From Flavobacterium aeripolare (lineage in GTDB: Bacteria > Bacteroidota > Bacteroidia > Flavobacteriales > Flavobacteriaceae): a stretch of DNA of 64,000 nucleotides. The DNA is taken from contig NZ_JABSNL010000013.1 in NCBI RefSeq assembly GCF_013294025.1, positions 1 through 64,000 of the forward strand, in the 5' to 3' direction. The position numbers and the translations under genes are program-made. The notes under the pieces are model-generated. The model saw only the letters and a list, made by a program, of their open reading frames with translations, had not been told where the DNA came from and did not search any database. This document shows positions 29,612 to 38,038 of the stretch, one piece after another. Each line of letters starts with the position of its first letter. Position 1 is the stretch's first letter.

Positions 29612-30166
29612 TTGGCAAACGAACGCATCATATTAGGAATTGATCCTGGGACCACTATAATGGGTTTTGGACTAATCAAAGTAGTCAATAAGAAAATGGA
29701 ATTTATTCAGTTGAACGAATTGCAGTTGAATAAAATGGATGATCACTACATGAAACTGAAGCGTATTTTTGAGCGTACCATTGAATTGATAGACACCCAT
29801 CATCCTGATGAAATTGCGATTGAAGCGCCTTTTTTTGGTAAGAATGTGCAGTCAATGTTAAAGTTGGGCCGCGCACAAGGTGTCGCTATGGCTGCAGGGT
29901 TGTCGAGAGATATTCCCATTACTGAATACGAACCTAAGAAAATAAAAATGGCCATTACTGGAAACGGTAATGCCAGTAAAGAGCAAGTCGCTAAAATGCT
30001 CCAACAGCTTTTGGGCTTAAAAGAACTACCAAAAAATCTCGATTCAACCGATGGATTAGCAGCTGCGGTTTGCCACTTTTTCAATTCAGGAAAAGTTATT
30101 GGCGAAAAAAGCTATTCTGGTTGGGATGCTTTTGTGAAAAATAATGAATCTCGAATAAAAAAATAG
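29612..30166 (+). CDS. ruvC: Crossover junction endodeoxyribonuclease RuvC
   Basis: 184 residues starting with TTG at 29612. RuvC resolves Holliday junctions in recombinational repair as part of the RuvABC complex. The RNase-H-like core is intact: IDPGTT with Asp11, an EAPFFG segment with Glu71, and the C-terminal NLDSTDGLAAA with Asp144 and Asp147 as the metal-binding carboxylates. The length is typical for the Bacteroidetes protein. The hemW gene follows 49 bases downstream on the same strand. Confidence 0.95.
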   Translation: MANERIILGIDPGTTIMGFGLIKVVNKKMEFIQLNELQLNKMDDHYMKLKRIFERTIELIDTHHPDEIAIEAPFFGKNVQSMLKLGRAQGVAMAAGLSRDIPITEYEPKKIKMAITGNGNASKEQVAKMLQQLLGLKELPKNLDSTDGLAAAVCHFFNSGKVIGEKSYSGWDAFVKNNESRIKK

Positions 30167-30177
30167 TTTTTGGTCTC

Positions 30178-30212
30178 TAGACTGTAAACTGCCACTGTAA
30201 CTGAACACTAAG
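30178..30212. repeat. Flavobacterial ACTG-rich spacer repeat
   Basis: The short spacer between ruvC and hemW contains GACTGTAAACTGCCACTGTA followed by ACTGAAC, a degenerate ACTG/CACTG reiteration. I recall similar low-complexity spacers between genes in many Flavobacterium genomes. No function is known. Confidence 0.4.
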
Positions 30213-30215
30213 ATA

Positions 30216-31349
30216 ATGAGCGGAATCTACATACACATCCCTTTTTGCAAGCAAGCTTGTCATTATTGCGACTTTCATTTTTCGACTTCGATGCAAAAGA
30301 AAGAGGAAATGGTTGCGGCTTTGGCCAAAGAAATTCGCTTACGCAAAAGTGAATCTGCAAATGAAGAGGTCGAGACTATTTATTTTGGTGGAGGAACACC
30401 TAGCGTTCTCTCTTCTGCTGAAATTGATTTTTTGATACAAGCTGTTTACGACAATTACACGGTTGTAGTTAATCCTGAAATTACACTTGAAGCAAATCCC
30501 GATGATCTTTCTACAGAACGAATCTTAGCCCTCTCAAAAAGTAAAGTAAACCGATTGAGTATAGGAATCCAATCTTTCTTTGAGGACGATTTGAAGATGA
30601 TGAATCGCGCACATAATTCTGAAGAGGCACAAAGATGTTTGACAGAAGCAACTCAATATTTTGACAACATCTCCATTGATTTAATCTATGGTGTTCCAGG
30701 AATGACTAACGAAAAGTGGCGACAAAATATCGATATGGCATTGTCTTTTGGGATTCCGCATATCTCAAGCTATGCACTTACAGTCGAACCTAAAACAGCT
30801 TTAAAAAAATTAATTCAGACAGGAAAAATTGCAGAGCCAAATGACGAAGTAGCACAAGCGCATTTTATGATTCTCGTAGATACGTTAACTGCAAATGGCT
30901 TCCTGCATTACGAATTGTCTAATTTTGGAAAAGAGAATCACTTTTCAAAGAACAATTCGGCATATTGGTTAGGGAAAAAATACATAGGAATTGGTCCCTC
31001 GGCACACAGCTACGATGGGGTATCTCGCTCTTGGAATATTGCCAATAATCCCTTGTATTTAAAAGCAATTGAGGTTGGTGAATTGCCAAACGAAGTTGAA
31101 ATTCTTTCGCAAGCAGATCGTTATAATGAATATGTCATGACTGGTTTGCGTACAATTTGGGGTGTTTCTCTACTTCGAATAGAAGCAGAATTTGGTCAAA
31201 TATATTTAGATTATTTATTGAAACAAGCCGACAAGTTCTTAAAAGATGCCTTGCTAGTGGTTGAAAACGATGTTTTAAGACCTACTAAAAAAGGAAAGTT
31301 TCTAACTGACGGAATTGCATCGGATTTATTTTACTTAAATTTGGAGTAA
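30216..31349 (+). CDS. hemW: HemW-type radical SAM protein (heme chaperone, HemN-like)
   Basis: 377 residues. The radical SAM cluster motif CKQACHYC (Cys11, Cys15, Cys18) lies right at the N-terminus, followed by YFGGGTPSVL (about 58-67) and RLSIGIQSF, both diagnostic for the HemN/HemW family. The short N-terminus and the length near 375 point to HemW (heme insertion chaperone) rather than true oxygen-independent coproporphyrinogen oxidase HemN, which is longer. It follows ruvC on the same strand. Confidence 0.92.
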   Translation: MSGIYIHIPFCKQACHYCDFHFSTSMQKKEEMVAALAKEIRLRKSESANEEVETIYFGGGTPSVLSSAEIDFLIQAVYDNYTVVVNPEITLEANPDDLSTERILALSKSKVNRLSIGIQSFFEDDLKMMNRAHNSEEAQRCLTEATQYFDNISIDLIYGVPGMTNEKWRQNIDMALSFGIPHISSYALTVEPKTALKKLIQTGKIAEPNDEVAQAHFMILVDTLTANGFLHYELSNFGKENHFSKNNSAYWLGKKYIGIGPSAHSYDGVSRSWNIANNPLYLKAIEVGELPNEVEILSQADRYNEYVMTGLRTIWGVSLLRIEAEFGQIYLDYLLKQADKFLKDALLVVENDVLRPTKKGKFLTDGIASDLFYLNLE

Positions 31350-31404
31350 ACAAACTTACCGCAAGGGCACAAAGTTTTGCGCAAAGTTCACAAAGTTTTC
31401 TCTT
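31350..31404. repeat. Low-complexity GCAAAGTTCACAAAG-type spacer
   Basis: The spacer before the GxxExxY gene contains TACCGCAAGGGCACAAAG, GCGCAAAG and GTTCACAAAG in succession. This reiterated CGCAAAG-like sequence also appears, in another form, after the gene (31910-31970). In my recollection such spacers commonly flank GxxExxY genes in Bacteroidetes. Confidence 0.5.
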
Positions 31405-31782
31405 ATGAATGAAAATGAATTGTCAAAAATCGTCTTTGATTGCGCTCTCAAAGTTCATAGAGCTCTTGGTCCAGGTTTACTAGAAAGAGCATATGAAGAG
31501 TGTTTGTATTATGAGCTTAGGAAGAAAGGTTTGATGGTAATTAAGCAAAAAGCATTGCCTTTAGTTTATGAAAATGTCCAGTTGGACATTGGTTATAGGC
31601 TTGATCTTATCGTTGAAGATAAATTGATTTTAGAAATAAAATCAGTAGATGCTTTAAGTGATGTTCACTTTGCTCAATTATTAACTTATCTAAAGTTGAC
31701 AGATTGCAAATTAGGATTGTTGATAAATTTTAATGTTGCTTTAATAAAAGATGGGATTAGAAGAATTGCAAACAAGCTCTAA
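31405..31782 (+). CDS. GxxExxY family protein
   Basis: 125 residues with the name-giving motif GPGLLERAYEECL (Gly-Leu-Leu-Glu-Arg-Ala-Tyr) near residues 22-34. A PD-(D/E)xK-like core follows: DIGYRLDLIVEDKLILEIKSV (Asp and the E-I-K triad about residues 61-80). The family looks like a small nuclease fold, but its function is unknown. It occurs scattered and repeated in Bacteroidetes and is often flanked by low-complexity repeats, as here on both sides. Confidence 0.9.
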   Translation: MNENELSKIVFDCALKVHRALGPGLLERAYEECLYYELRKKGLMVIKQKALPLVYENVQLDIGYRLDLIVEDKLILEIKSVDALSDVHFAQLLTYLKLTDCKLGLLINFNVALIKDGIRRIANKL

Positions 31783-31859
31783 TTTAGTTGTAGAAACGCT
31801 CTTTCACCAGCGTCAATGCAAGCAAAAAAAAAATTCTTAATTTAGGGACAACAATCATT

Positions 31860-31973
31860 GTATTTAATCTCTGCGATATAAAACTGTACTATTGCGGCAA
31901 AAAATCACACATTCTTAATCTAAGCATAGCGACCATTGCGCCTAATCATTGCGTCCTTTGCGGTAAAACCAAA
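31860..31973. repeat. Low-complexity GCGACCATTGCGCC-type spacer
   Basis: Downstream of the GxxExxY gene the spacer contains TCTGCGATATA, TATTGCGGC, TAGCGACCATTGCGCC, TCATTGCGTCC and TTTGCGGTAAAACC in series. It is the mirror type of the spacer at 31350-31404 and brackets the GxxExxY gene. It may be a remnant of a shared transfer unit; this is inference. Confidence 0.45.
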
Positions 31974-31975
31974 TT

Positions 31976-32740
31976 ATGAAAACCACAATCAATCACAACA
32001 ACAGTACCATACAAGTCGATTTATCAGAACCCATTGATATTTCGATACCGATAACAAATGATGCACAAAACCCAATAGCTTGGTATATTGAAAAGCCTGT
32101 TATTGAGCCGGTAGAATTTGGTGAGTGGATAGGTAAAGTTTCTTCAGGAATGTCTTCTACAAATTTTAATAATATCCTTTTTAATCCGCATGGTCATGGC
32201 ACGCACACAGAATGCTTGGGTCATATTACACGTGATTTTTATAGTATTAATCAAGCTTTGAAACAATTTTTCTTTTTGGCTGAGTTAGTTTCCATTAATC
32301 TAGAAAAGCAAAAAGATGATTTTGTTGTTACAAAAGAGGTCATTGAAAAGGCATTAGACGGTAAGAAGACAGAGGCAATTATCATAAGAACGCTGCCCAA
32401 TGAGACGAGCAAGAAATCTAGAAAGTACTCACATACAAATCCACCGTACCTAGAGGAAGCAGCTGCGATTTTCATTCGCGAAAGCGGAATCCAACATCTA
32501 TTAATTGATTTACCTAGTGTAGATAAAGAAAAAGATGAGGGGAAATTGCTAGCACACAAAGCGTTTTGGAACGTGACTAACGTGAATGAATTAAATGCAG
32601 ATGCAAGAGTCAACGCAACAATAACTGAGTTAATTTTTGTTGATGACGCGGTTCTAGATGGTTCTTATCTACTGAATTTGCAGATCGCTTCTTTTGAGAA
32701 TGATGCTTCTCCTAGTAAACCTATATTGTACAAGATATGA
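31976..32740 (+). CDS. Cyclase-family metal-dependent hydrolase (KynB-like fold)
   Basis: 254 residues of the cyclase family, which includes bacterial arylformamidases (KynB) and isatin hydrolases. The metal-binding motif is HGTHTECLGH (His74, His77, Glu79, His83), corresponding to HxGTHxDxPxH. An LLIDLPSVDKEKDEGKL stretch (about 181-197) is also typical of this group. The substrate cannot be predicted; no kynurenine genes are nearby. It overlaps the GNAT gene by four bases (ATGA), so the two are translationally coupled. Confidence 0.85.
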   Translation: MKTTINHNNSTIQVDLSEPIDISIPITNDAQNPIAWYIEKPVIEPVEFGEWIGKVSSGMSSTNFNNILFNPHGHGTHTECLGHITRDFYSINQALKQFFFLAELVSINLEKQKDDFVVTKEVIEKALDGKKTEAIIIRTLPNETSKKSRKYSHTNPPYLEEAAAIFIRESGIQHLLIDLPSVDKEKDEGKLLAHKAFWNVTNVNELNADARVNATITELIFVDDAVLDGSYLLNLQIASFENDASPSKPILYKI

Positions 32741-33138
32741 TTACCATATCTACAGATAAAAGCAAGCTAGATATTCCTTTTATTCAACATTTTTTAAAGG
32801 ATGTCTACTGGTCAGCAGGACGCACAATGGAGGACGTTCAAACTACGATTGATCACTCTTTCTGTTTTGGTATTTACCTTAATAAGCAACAAATAGGTTT
32901 TGCGAGAGTGATTACTGATTACATCGTTTTTGCGTATGTAATGGATGTTTTTATAGATGAAAAATATAGAGGTAAAGGGTACTCGTCTTTGTTAATTGAT
33001 AGGATGTTGAAGCAAGATGAATTACAACAAGTTAAGATCTGGCGATTAGCAACCGCCGATGCTCATTTTTTATATGAGAAATTTGGTTTTGCACTACTGG
33101 CACGCCCTGAGAGAATGATGGAAAAAGTGGTTATATAA
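32737..33138 (+). CDS. GNAT family N-acetyltransferase
   Basis: 133 residues. The acetyl-CoA binding motif is visible as DVFIDEKYRGKGYSSLLID (about 70-88, with the R-G-K-G turn). The C-terminal YEKFGFALLARPERMM is a standard GNAT ending. It is a single-domain enzyme; the amine substrate is unknown. Its start overlaps the end of the cyclase-family gene by four bases. Confidence 0.9.
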   Translation: MITISTDKSKLDIPFIQHFLKDVYWSAGRTMEDVQTTIDHSFCFGIYLNKQQIGFARVITDYIVFAYVMDVFIDEKYRGKGYSSLLIDRMLKQDELQQVKIWRLATADAHFLYEKFGFALLARPERMMEKVVI

Positions 33139-33151
33139 AATTTTTAATAGA

Positions 33152-33520
33152 ATGAATTTAGAAAAATTTCATGAATATTGTTTGTTAAAAGACGGAGTAA
33201 CTGAGCATTTTCCTTTTGATAATGATACACTGGTTTTCAAAGTGGGTGGAAAAATGTTTGCATTAACTTCATTGAACAAATGGGAAGAAGGTCATCCTGC
33301 CGTAAATTTAAAATGTAACCCAGAATTTGCAGAAGAATTGCGCGTAGAGTATGACGCTATTACAGCGGGTTTTCATATGAATAAAAAACACTGGAATACT
33401 GTGGCAATTAATCAGGAAGTAGGGGGTAAATTACTTGAAGAGCTTATCGAACATTCGTATGATTTAGTGTTTAATAGTTTGCCTAAATCAGCAAAGCAAA
33501 AAATAAGGGATTTGCAATAA
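33152..33520 (+). CDS. MmcQ/YjbR family protein
   Basis: 122 residues with the MmcQ/YjbR pattern: an N-terminal CLLKDGVTEHFPFDNDT, a central GGKMFALTSL, and HMNKKHWNTVAI (about 82-93) near the C-terminus. The fold resembles a double-wing DNA-binding motif, but the cellular role is not established. It lies 13 bases behind the GNAT gene and is the last gene before the signalling operon. Confidence 0.9.
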   Translation: MNLEKFHEYCLLKDGVTEHFPFDNDTLVFKVGGKMFALTSLNKWEEGHPAVNLKCNPEFAEELRVEYDAITAGFHMNKKHWNTVAINQEVGGKLLEELIEHSYDLVFNSLPKSAKQKIRDLQ

Positions 33521-33523
33521 CCA

Positions 33524-33561
33524 TTCGTCGACACTTATCGACGATTGAACTACCGTTTTGA
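33524..33561 (+). promoter_or_regulatory. TTCGTCGA motif with perfect palindrome upstream of the NO-signalling operon
   Basis: TCGTCGA (33525-33531) and its exact complement TCGACGA (33538-33544) form a 7-bp inverted repeat around CACTTA. It is followed by TACCGTTTTGAC, which has an ACCGTT core like those in LytTR operators. There is no T tract, so it is not a terminator. It lies 92 bases before the response-regulator start at 33636. The TTCGTCGA part is shared with 1611 and 40153. An operator role is inferred. Confidence 0.5.
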
Positions 33562-33635
33562 CAGTCATATCGAATATTACGCTGCTATAGGATAAAATTG
33601 AATATATTTATACCTCAACTATTATAAAAAATACC

Positions 33636-34049
33636 ATGAGCAAGGCACTAAATATACTTTTAATTGAGGACGACGAAATAGAAGTAATGAAATTCAATAG
33701 GGTATTGAGTACTTTAAAATTAAAGCATAAAATTGTAGAAGCTAATAATGGAGAGGAAGCAATTGAGATTCTAAAGATTAAAGAAGTCGTTCCTGATATT
33801 ATTGTTTTAGATTTAAACATGCCCAAGATCAACGGTATCGAGTTTTTAGGAATTCTTAAAGCTGATGATTATTTAAAATATATTCCTGCAATTATATTGT
33901 CTACGTCAAGCAATCATAAAGACGTTCTTGAGTGTTACAGGATTGGAATTGCGGGTTATGTAATCAAACCGTTGAAATACGATGATTATGTGGAGCGTAT
34001 TACTAAATTAATTGAATATTGGAGTTGTAACGAATTAATAACGAACTAA
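33636..34049 (+). CDS. Single-domain response regulator, first gene of the H-NOX operon
   Basis: A 137-residue receiver domain without an output domain. The acidic pocket EDDE (about 11-14), the phospho-acceptor Asp59 in IIVLDLNMP, the LSTSS switch region and the KP lysine (VIKPL, about 112-116) are all present. It resembles Rcp1-type receivers that work with PAS-containing kinases. It lies seven bases before the H-NOX gene. It may shuttle phosphate or act by protein contact. Confidence 0.92.
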   Translation: MSKALNILLIEDDEIEVMKFNRVLSTLKLKHKIVEANNGEEAIEILKIKEVVPDIIVLDLNMPKINGIEFLGILKADDYLKYIPAIILSTSSNHKDVLECYRIGIAGYVIKPLKYDDYVERITKLIEYWSCNELITN

Positions 34050-34056
34050 TAATTTT

Positions 34057-34599
34057 ATGTACGGAATTGTAAACAAATCAATTGAGGACTTAGTTGTAGC
34101 TAATTTTGGAAGAGAGAAATGGGAAAATATTCACAAAAGAAGTGGTGTTGAAATTGATTTTTTTCTAAGCAATGAAGTGTATGATGATGATGTTACTTAT
34201 AAAATTGCCACTGCAGTTGGAGAAGAGATGAACATGACGTTAAGTGCCGTTCTAATTGCTTTTGGACAGTGGTGGGTAATGAAAACTACTAAGGAGAAAT
34301 ACCCGGGATTAATGGAGTCTGGCGGAAATAATTTAAGAGACTTTTTAATCAATCTACCAAATTTTCATAATAGGGTGATGTTAATCTACCCCAAACTTAC
34401 GCCACCAGAATTTAAGGTAAGTGATATTGCTGAAAAAAGTCTTAATTTACATTATTTTTCACAACGAGAAGGTCTCCAAGATTTTGTTAGAGGAATTCTT
34501 CTAGGTTTAGGAAATGTCTATGGAACCGCTGTAGAACTTGAGTTAGTGGCTTCTAGAAATGAAGGCAGCACACATGAAGTGTTTAAAGTTAAATGGTAA
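34057..34599 (+). CDS. H-NOX heme nitric oxide sensor (soluble guanylate cyclase-like)
   Basis: 180 residues forming a stand-alone H-NOX domain, a cytosolic heme protein that senses nitric oxide. The start MYGIVNKSIEDLV closely matches the start of eukaryotic guanylate cyclase beta-1. The proximal heme ligand is His104 in LPNFHNRV, and the heme-propionate motif YxSxR is present as YFSQR (133-137). The following EGLQDFV also resembles beta-1. The residue corresponding to the distal tyrosine of oxygen-binding H-NOX proteins aligns with Phe143, which favours NO over oxygen as ligand; this alignment was made by eye. The reading frame overlaps the next kinase gene by seven bases, and that kinase carries an HNOBA domain, the usual H-NOX partner. 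Confidence 0.93.
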   Translation: MYGIVNKSIEDLVVANFGREKWENIHKRSGVEIDFFLSNEVYDDDVTYKIATAVGEEMNMTLSAVLIAFGQWWVMKTTKEKYPGLMESGGNNLRDFLINLPNFHNRVMLIYPKLTPPEFKVSDIAEKSLNLHYFSQREGLQDFVRGILLGLGNVYGTAVELELVASRNEGSTHEVFKVKW

Positions 34600-36902
34600 A
34601 AAATATGACTGAAGTAGCAATGCATTTTAATGAAGATAGTTTTAATAGAATATTTCCATTCTATTTCCAGTTAAGTTCAGATCTCAAAATAGTGAATTTT
34701 GGAAAAAGTCTAGCTAAAATTTGTCCAGATTTAAAAAAAGAAACCTCTTTTAGTGCTCATTTTACAGTTAGTAGACCACAATTAGAAAATGTTTGCTTTG
34801 CTACATTGCTCGAGAATAATGAGCAACATATTTTATTAAAATATGAAAAAACTGACCTAACCCTAAGAGGTCAGTTTGAAATTATGGACGATACCTTATT
34901 GTTTGTAGGGTCGCCATGGTTTACCTCTATGAATGAGGTTATTAATAGAGACCTAACATTTGAGGATTTTGCGCATAATGATCCCTTACTCGATTTATTG
35001 CATGTCCTCAACAATGCTGAGAACACCTCAAAAGAACTTAAAGAATTGTTGTTGACAATTAATCGTCAAAGAAACCAACTCAAAGCAGATCAGGAAGAAT
35101 TAAATCGATTGTCGTATGTTGCTAGTGCTAATAAAAATGGCGTAGTGTTTACAAAGCTCGACGGTACCATTTTTTGGTGCAATGATGCTTATGCTAACTT
35201 AACAGGTTTTGATAGAGAACAGATATTAGGAAAAACGCCTCTTGAAGTTGGTCGAACATCCAAAACAGATAAGGACGAAATCATGAAAATGATTACTGCT
35301 TTTAATACGGGTCAATCATTTGAAGTCGAATTGCATCATGCTCGCAAAGATGGTAATGCATTCTGGTCACGTGTAAAAGGGCAGCCTATCGTGAATGAGG
35401 AAGGTGTTGCAACGCAGTATTTTGCTATTTTAGAAGATGTTTCGCTTAAAAAAAGGTACGATGAGAGTCTTGAAATAGAAAAAGAAAAATACCGTAATAT
35501 TATCGCAAACATGAATTTGGGTCTGCTTGAAGTAGATTTAGATGACCGCGTTACCATGGCAAATCAAAGCTTTCTAGACATGAGTGGTTTTGAATTAGAT
35601 GATTTGCTAGGTGAAGAAGCTGCAGCTAAATTTTTGTCTCCAGAGAGTATACAGTTAGTTAAAGCAAAAGTAAACTTGAGAGAAAGCGGAATAACAGATT
35701 CATTTGAAGTTACTGCCATAAATAAACAGAAGGAACTAAAATCATGGTTGGTTAGTGGCGCTGCAAATTATGATCTTCAAGGAAATATTATAGGCTCGAT
35801 AGGCATTCACCTTGATATTACGGAACAAAAAAGCCAAGAAGAGCAATTGTATTTGCTCTCGCTAATTGCCGAGAAAAATATAAATGCAGTTATTATATGT
35901 GACGCTCAAGGCCATATTGAATGGGCAAATGGAAGTTTCTTAAAAATGTCAGGATATACTAAGGAAGAAATTATAGGCTGTAGACCTGGACGATTGCTTC
36001 AGGGACCCGACTCTGATTTAGACGCAGTAAAATACCTTCGAGAACAAATAAAAAAGGGACTCCCATTTAATTGCGAAATAATAAACTATTCTAAAAATAA
36101 AGAAAAATACTGGGTTAGAATACAAGGTCAAGCGTTGTATGATAAAGAAGGGACCGTAATTAAATATTTTGCTATTGAGGAGGATATTACATCGCAGAAA
36201 GATCTTGAAGCTCAAAAAGAAAATTTGATTAATGATTTAGCAAAAACAAATAAGGAACTCGAAGATTACGCCCAAATTGTGTCGCACGATTTAAAGTCCC
36301 CTTTGCGTAGTATAAATTCATTAATTACATGGATAAAGGAAGAAAACGAAAATAGTTTTGACGAACAAACTGTGAAATACTTTTCTTTAATCGAACACAA
36401 AGTGGAGAAGATGGACCACCTAATCGAGGGGATATTAACCTATTCTAAAATTGATAAAGATGAAACTCGAAATGAAAGTGTAGATACGCATGCAATAGTG
36501 ACGAGTATTATTGATATTATTCACGTTCCAGACCATATTAAAATTAAGATAATTGATACATTACCAACAATAAAAGCCGACCGTTTTAAAATTCAGCAGT
36601 TGTTTCAAAATTTAATTGGAAATGCAGTAAATTATATCGATAAAGAGGATGGACTAGTAGAAATTGCCGCTGAGGAATTAGAGTCTAGCTTTGTTTTTTC
36701 GATTAAAGACAACGGAATAGGAATGGCAAAAGAGATTCATTCTAAAATATTTGAGACCTTTAAAACGTTTACAAATAGTAAGCACTCTACAGGTTTAGGT
36801 TTGTCAATAGTAAAAAAAGTAATTGATTTTTATAAAGGGGAAATTTGGCTCGAAAGTGAGGAAGGAAAAGGAACTACCTTTTATGTGAAACTTAAAAAAT
36901 AA
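34593..36902 (+). CDS. HNOBA-PAS-PAS-PAS histidine kinase, partner of H-NOX
   Basis: A 769-residue cytosolic kinase. Residues about 18-140 match the heme-NO-binding-associated domain found in guanylate cyclases (FPFYFQLSSDLKIVNFGKSL, then DDTLLFVGSPWFTSMNEV). A coiled coil (about 142-172) and three PAS domains follow (about 173-295, 298-420, 422-540), each ending in a PAC-like IxxDIT segment. The HisKA domain has phospho-His565 in SHDLKSPLR. The ATPase domain has NLIGNAVNYID, DNGIGM and STGLGLSIVKK. ATG at 34605 is an alternative start. The overlap with H-NOX and the HNOBA domain suggest that NO-loaded H-NOX controls this kinase. No receiver domain is attached, so it probably passes phosphate to the nearby regulators or HPt. 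Confidence 0.92.
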   Translation: MVKNMTEVAMHFNEDSFNRIFPFYFQLSSDLKIVNFGKSLAKICPDLKKETSFSAHFTVSRPQLENVCFATLLENNEQHILLKYEKTDLTLRGQFEIMDDTLLFVGSPWFTSMNEVINRDLTFEDFAHNDPLLDLLHVLNNAENTSKELKELLLTINRQRNQLKADQEELNRLSYVASANKNGVVFTKLDGTIFWCNDAYANLTGFDREQILGKTPLEVGRTSKTDKDEIMKMITAFNTGQSFEVELHHARKDGNAFWSRVKGQPIVNEEGVATQYFAILEDVSLKKRYDESLEIEKEKYRNIIANMNLGLLEVDLDDRVTMANQSFLDMSGFELDDLLGEEAAAKFLSPESIQLVKAKVNLRESGITDSFEVTAINKQKELKSWLVSGAANYDLQGNIIGSIGIHLDITEQKSQEEQLYLLSLIAEKNINAVIICDAQGHIEWANGSFLKMSGYTKEEIIGCRPGRLLQGPDSDLDAVKYLREQIKKGLPFNCEIINYSKNKEKYWVRIQGQALYDKEGTVIKYFAIEEDITSQKDLEAQKENLINDLAKTNKELEDYAQIVSHDLKSPLRSINSLITWIKEENENSFDEQTVKYFSLIEHKVEKMDHLIEGILTYSKIDKDETRNESVDTHAIVTSIIDIIHVPDHIKIKIIDTLPTIKADRFKIQQLFQNLIGNAVNYIDKEDGLVEIAAEELESSFVFSIKDNGIGMAKEIHSKIFETFKTFTNSKHSTGLGLSIVKKVIDFYKGEIWLESEEGKGTTFYVKLKK

Positions 36903-36904
36903 CT

Positions 36905-38038
36905 ATGAAAATTATTCAAGCATATAAAGAAGACGGTAAAATTTGGAATTATTTCCAACAAAAAGAAACGCTAGAAAATCCTTTGGTGTTGGTTTTTGGA
37001 AATCGTTATTTATTAGAGAAACCTGAGGTAATTGCGGATATTAGAAAAGAGTTCCCATATGAAAATATCGTTTTTGGATCAACAGCAGGCGAGATATTAT
37101 GTTGTCACGTAAATGATGACTCAATTTCGGTGACTGCTATAGCGTTTGAAAAAGCGTCCTACGTAGTAAAGAGAGAAAATATTTTAGATTTTGATAAAAA
37201 TGCTGTCCAATTGGGCGAGGCGCTATATGCTAAAATGCCCAAGGAAAATTTAAAACACCTATTTGTACTTTCAGAAGGTAGTTTTGTAAATGGTAGTTCG
37301 TTGATTAATGGTTTAGAAACGCAGTTAAGTGCTAGTCTATCAATCACTGGCGGAATGTGTGGTGATGATGCTCGATTTGAAAAAACACTAGCGTCTTATA
37401 AAGAAGATCCAAAAGAAGGAGAGGTTATTTTAATTGGTTTTTATGGTGATAACTTAGAAATTTCTTTTGCGAGTTTTGGTGGCTGGATTCCTTTTGGTCC
37501 TGAGCGCATTATCACTAAATCTGAAGGGAATATTTTGTATGAAATTGATGGTCAGCCGGCCTTAGATTTATATAAGAAATATTTAGGTGAGAAGTCAAAT
37601 GAGCTTCCACAAGCCTCGTTGCTATATCCTTTGAACGTAACACCAGCTGGTAAAAAAGATCCTGTTGTACGTACTATTTTAAATATAAATGATGCTGATC
37701 AATCGATGATACTTGCAGGAGATGTACCTGAAAATTCAAGGGTGCAATTAATGATGGCTTCTGTTGACGGTATTGCTCAAGGAGCTTACACTGCAGCAAA
37801 TTTAGCGATGACTAATAGAAAGAATAAACCAGAATTAGCGCTATTAGTAAGTTGCATTGGTAGAAAATTAGTAATGAGTCAAAGGGTAGAAGAGGAAGTA
37901 GAGCAAGTAAGAGAGGTAGTAGGAGAAAATGTTCCTTTAGCCGGATTTTATTCTTATGGTGAGATGGCTCCCTTTAACGGAAGCACCTCGTGTGAACTTC
38001 ACAATCAAACTATGACTTTAACTTTAATTAGCGAGTAA
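36905..38038 (+). CDS. FIST-domain protein, NosP-like putative NO/small-molecule sensor
   Basis: 377 residues covering both FIST parts. FIST_N (about 30-205) has GSTAGEIL, a VLSEGSFVNGSSL segment and SITGGMCGDDARF. FIST_C (about 225-360) has ALLVSCIGRKLVMSQRVEEE and AGFYSYGEMAPF..CELHNQTMTL. Some bacterial FIST proteins (NosP) bind heme and sense nitric oxide, while other FIST proteins may bind amino acids. It sits between an H-NOX/kinase pair and a second kinase, and it overlaps the latter by one base (TAATG). That makes a sensory role in the same NO pathway plausible. The heme-ligand residue cannot be assigned by eye. Confidence 0.88.
   Translation: MKIIQAYKEDGKIWNYFQQKETLENPLVLVFGNRYLLEKPEVIADIRKEFPYENIVFGSTAGEILCCHVNDDSISVTAIAFEKASYVVKRENILDFDKNAVQLGEALYAKMPKENLKHLFVLSEGSFVNGSSLINGLETQLSASLSITGGMCGDDARFEKTLASYKEDPKEGEVILIGFYGDNLEISFASFGGWIPFGPERIITKSEGNILYEIDGQPALDLYKKYLGEKSNELPQASLLYPLNVTPAGKKDPVVRTILNINDADQSMILAGDVPENSRVQLMMASVDGIAQGAYTAANLAMTNRKNKPELALLVSCIGRKLVMSQRVEEEVEQVREVVGENVPLAGFYSYGEMAPFNGSTSCELHNQTMTLTLISE

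Noticed and set aside
30216..31349. HemN (oxygen-independent coproporphyrinogen III oxidase)
   Set aside because: The N-terminus is too short and the length fits HemW, the heme chaperone, better.
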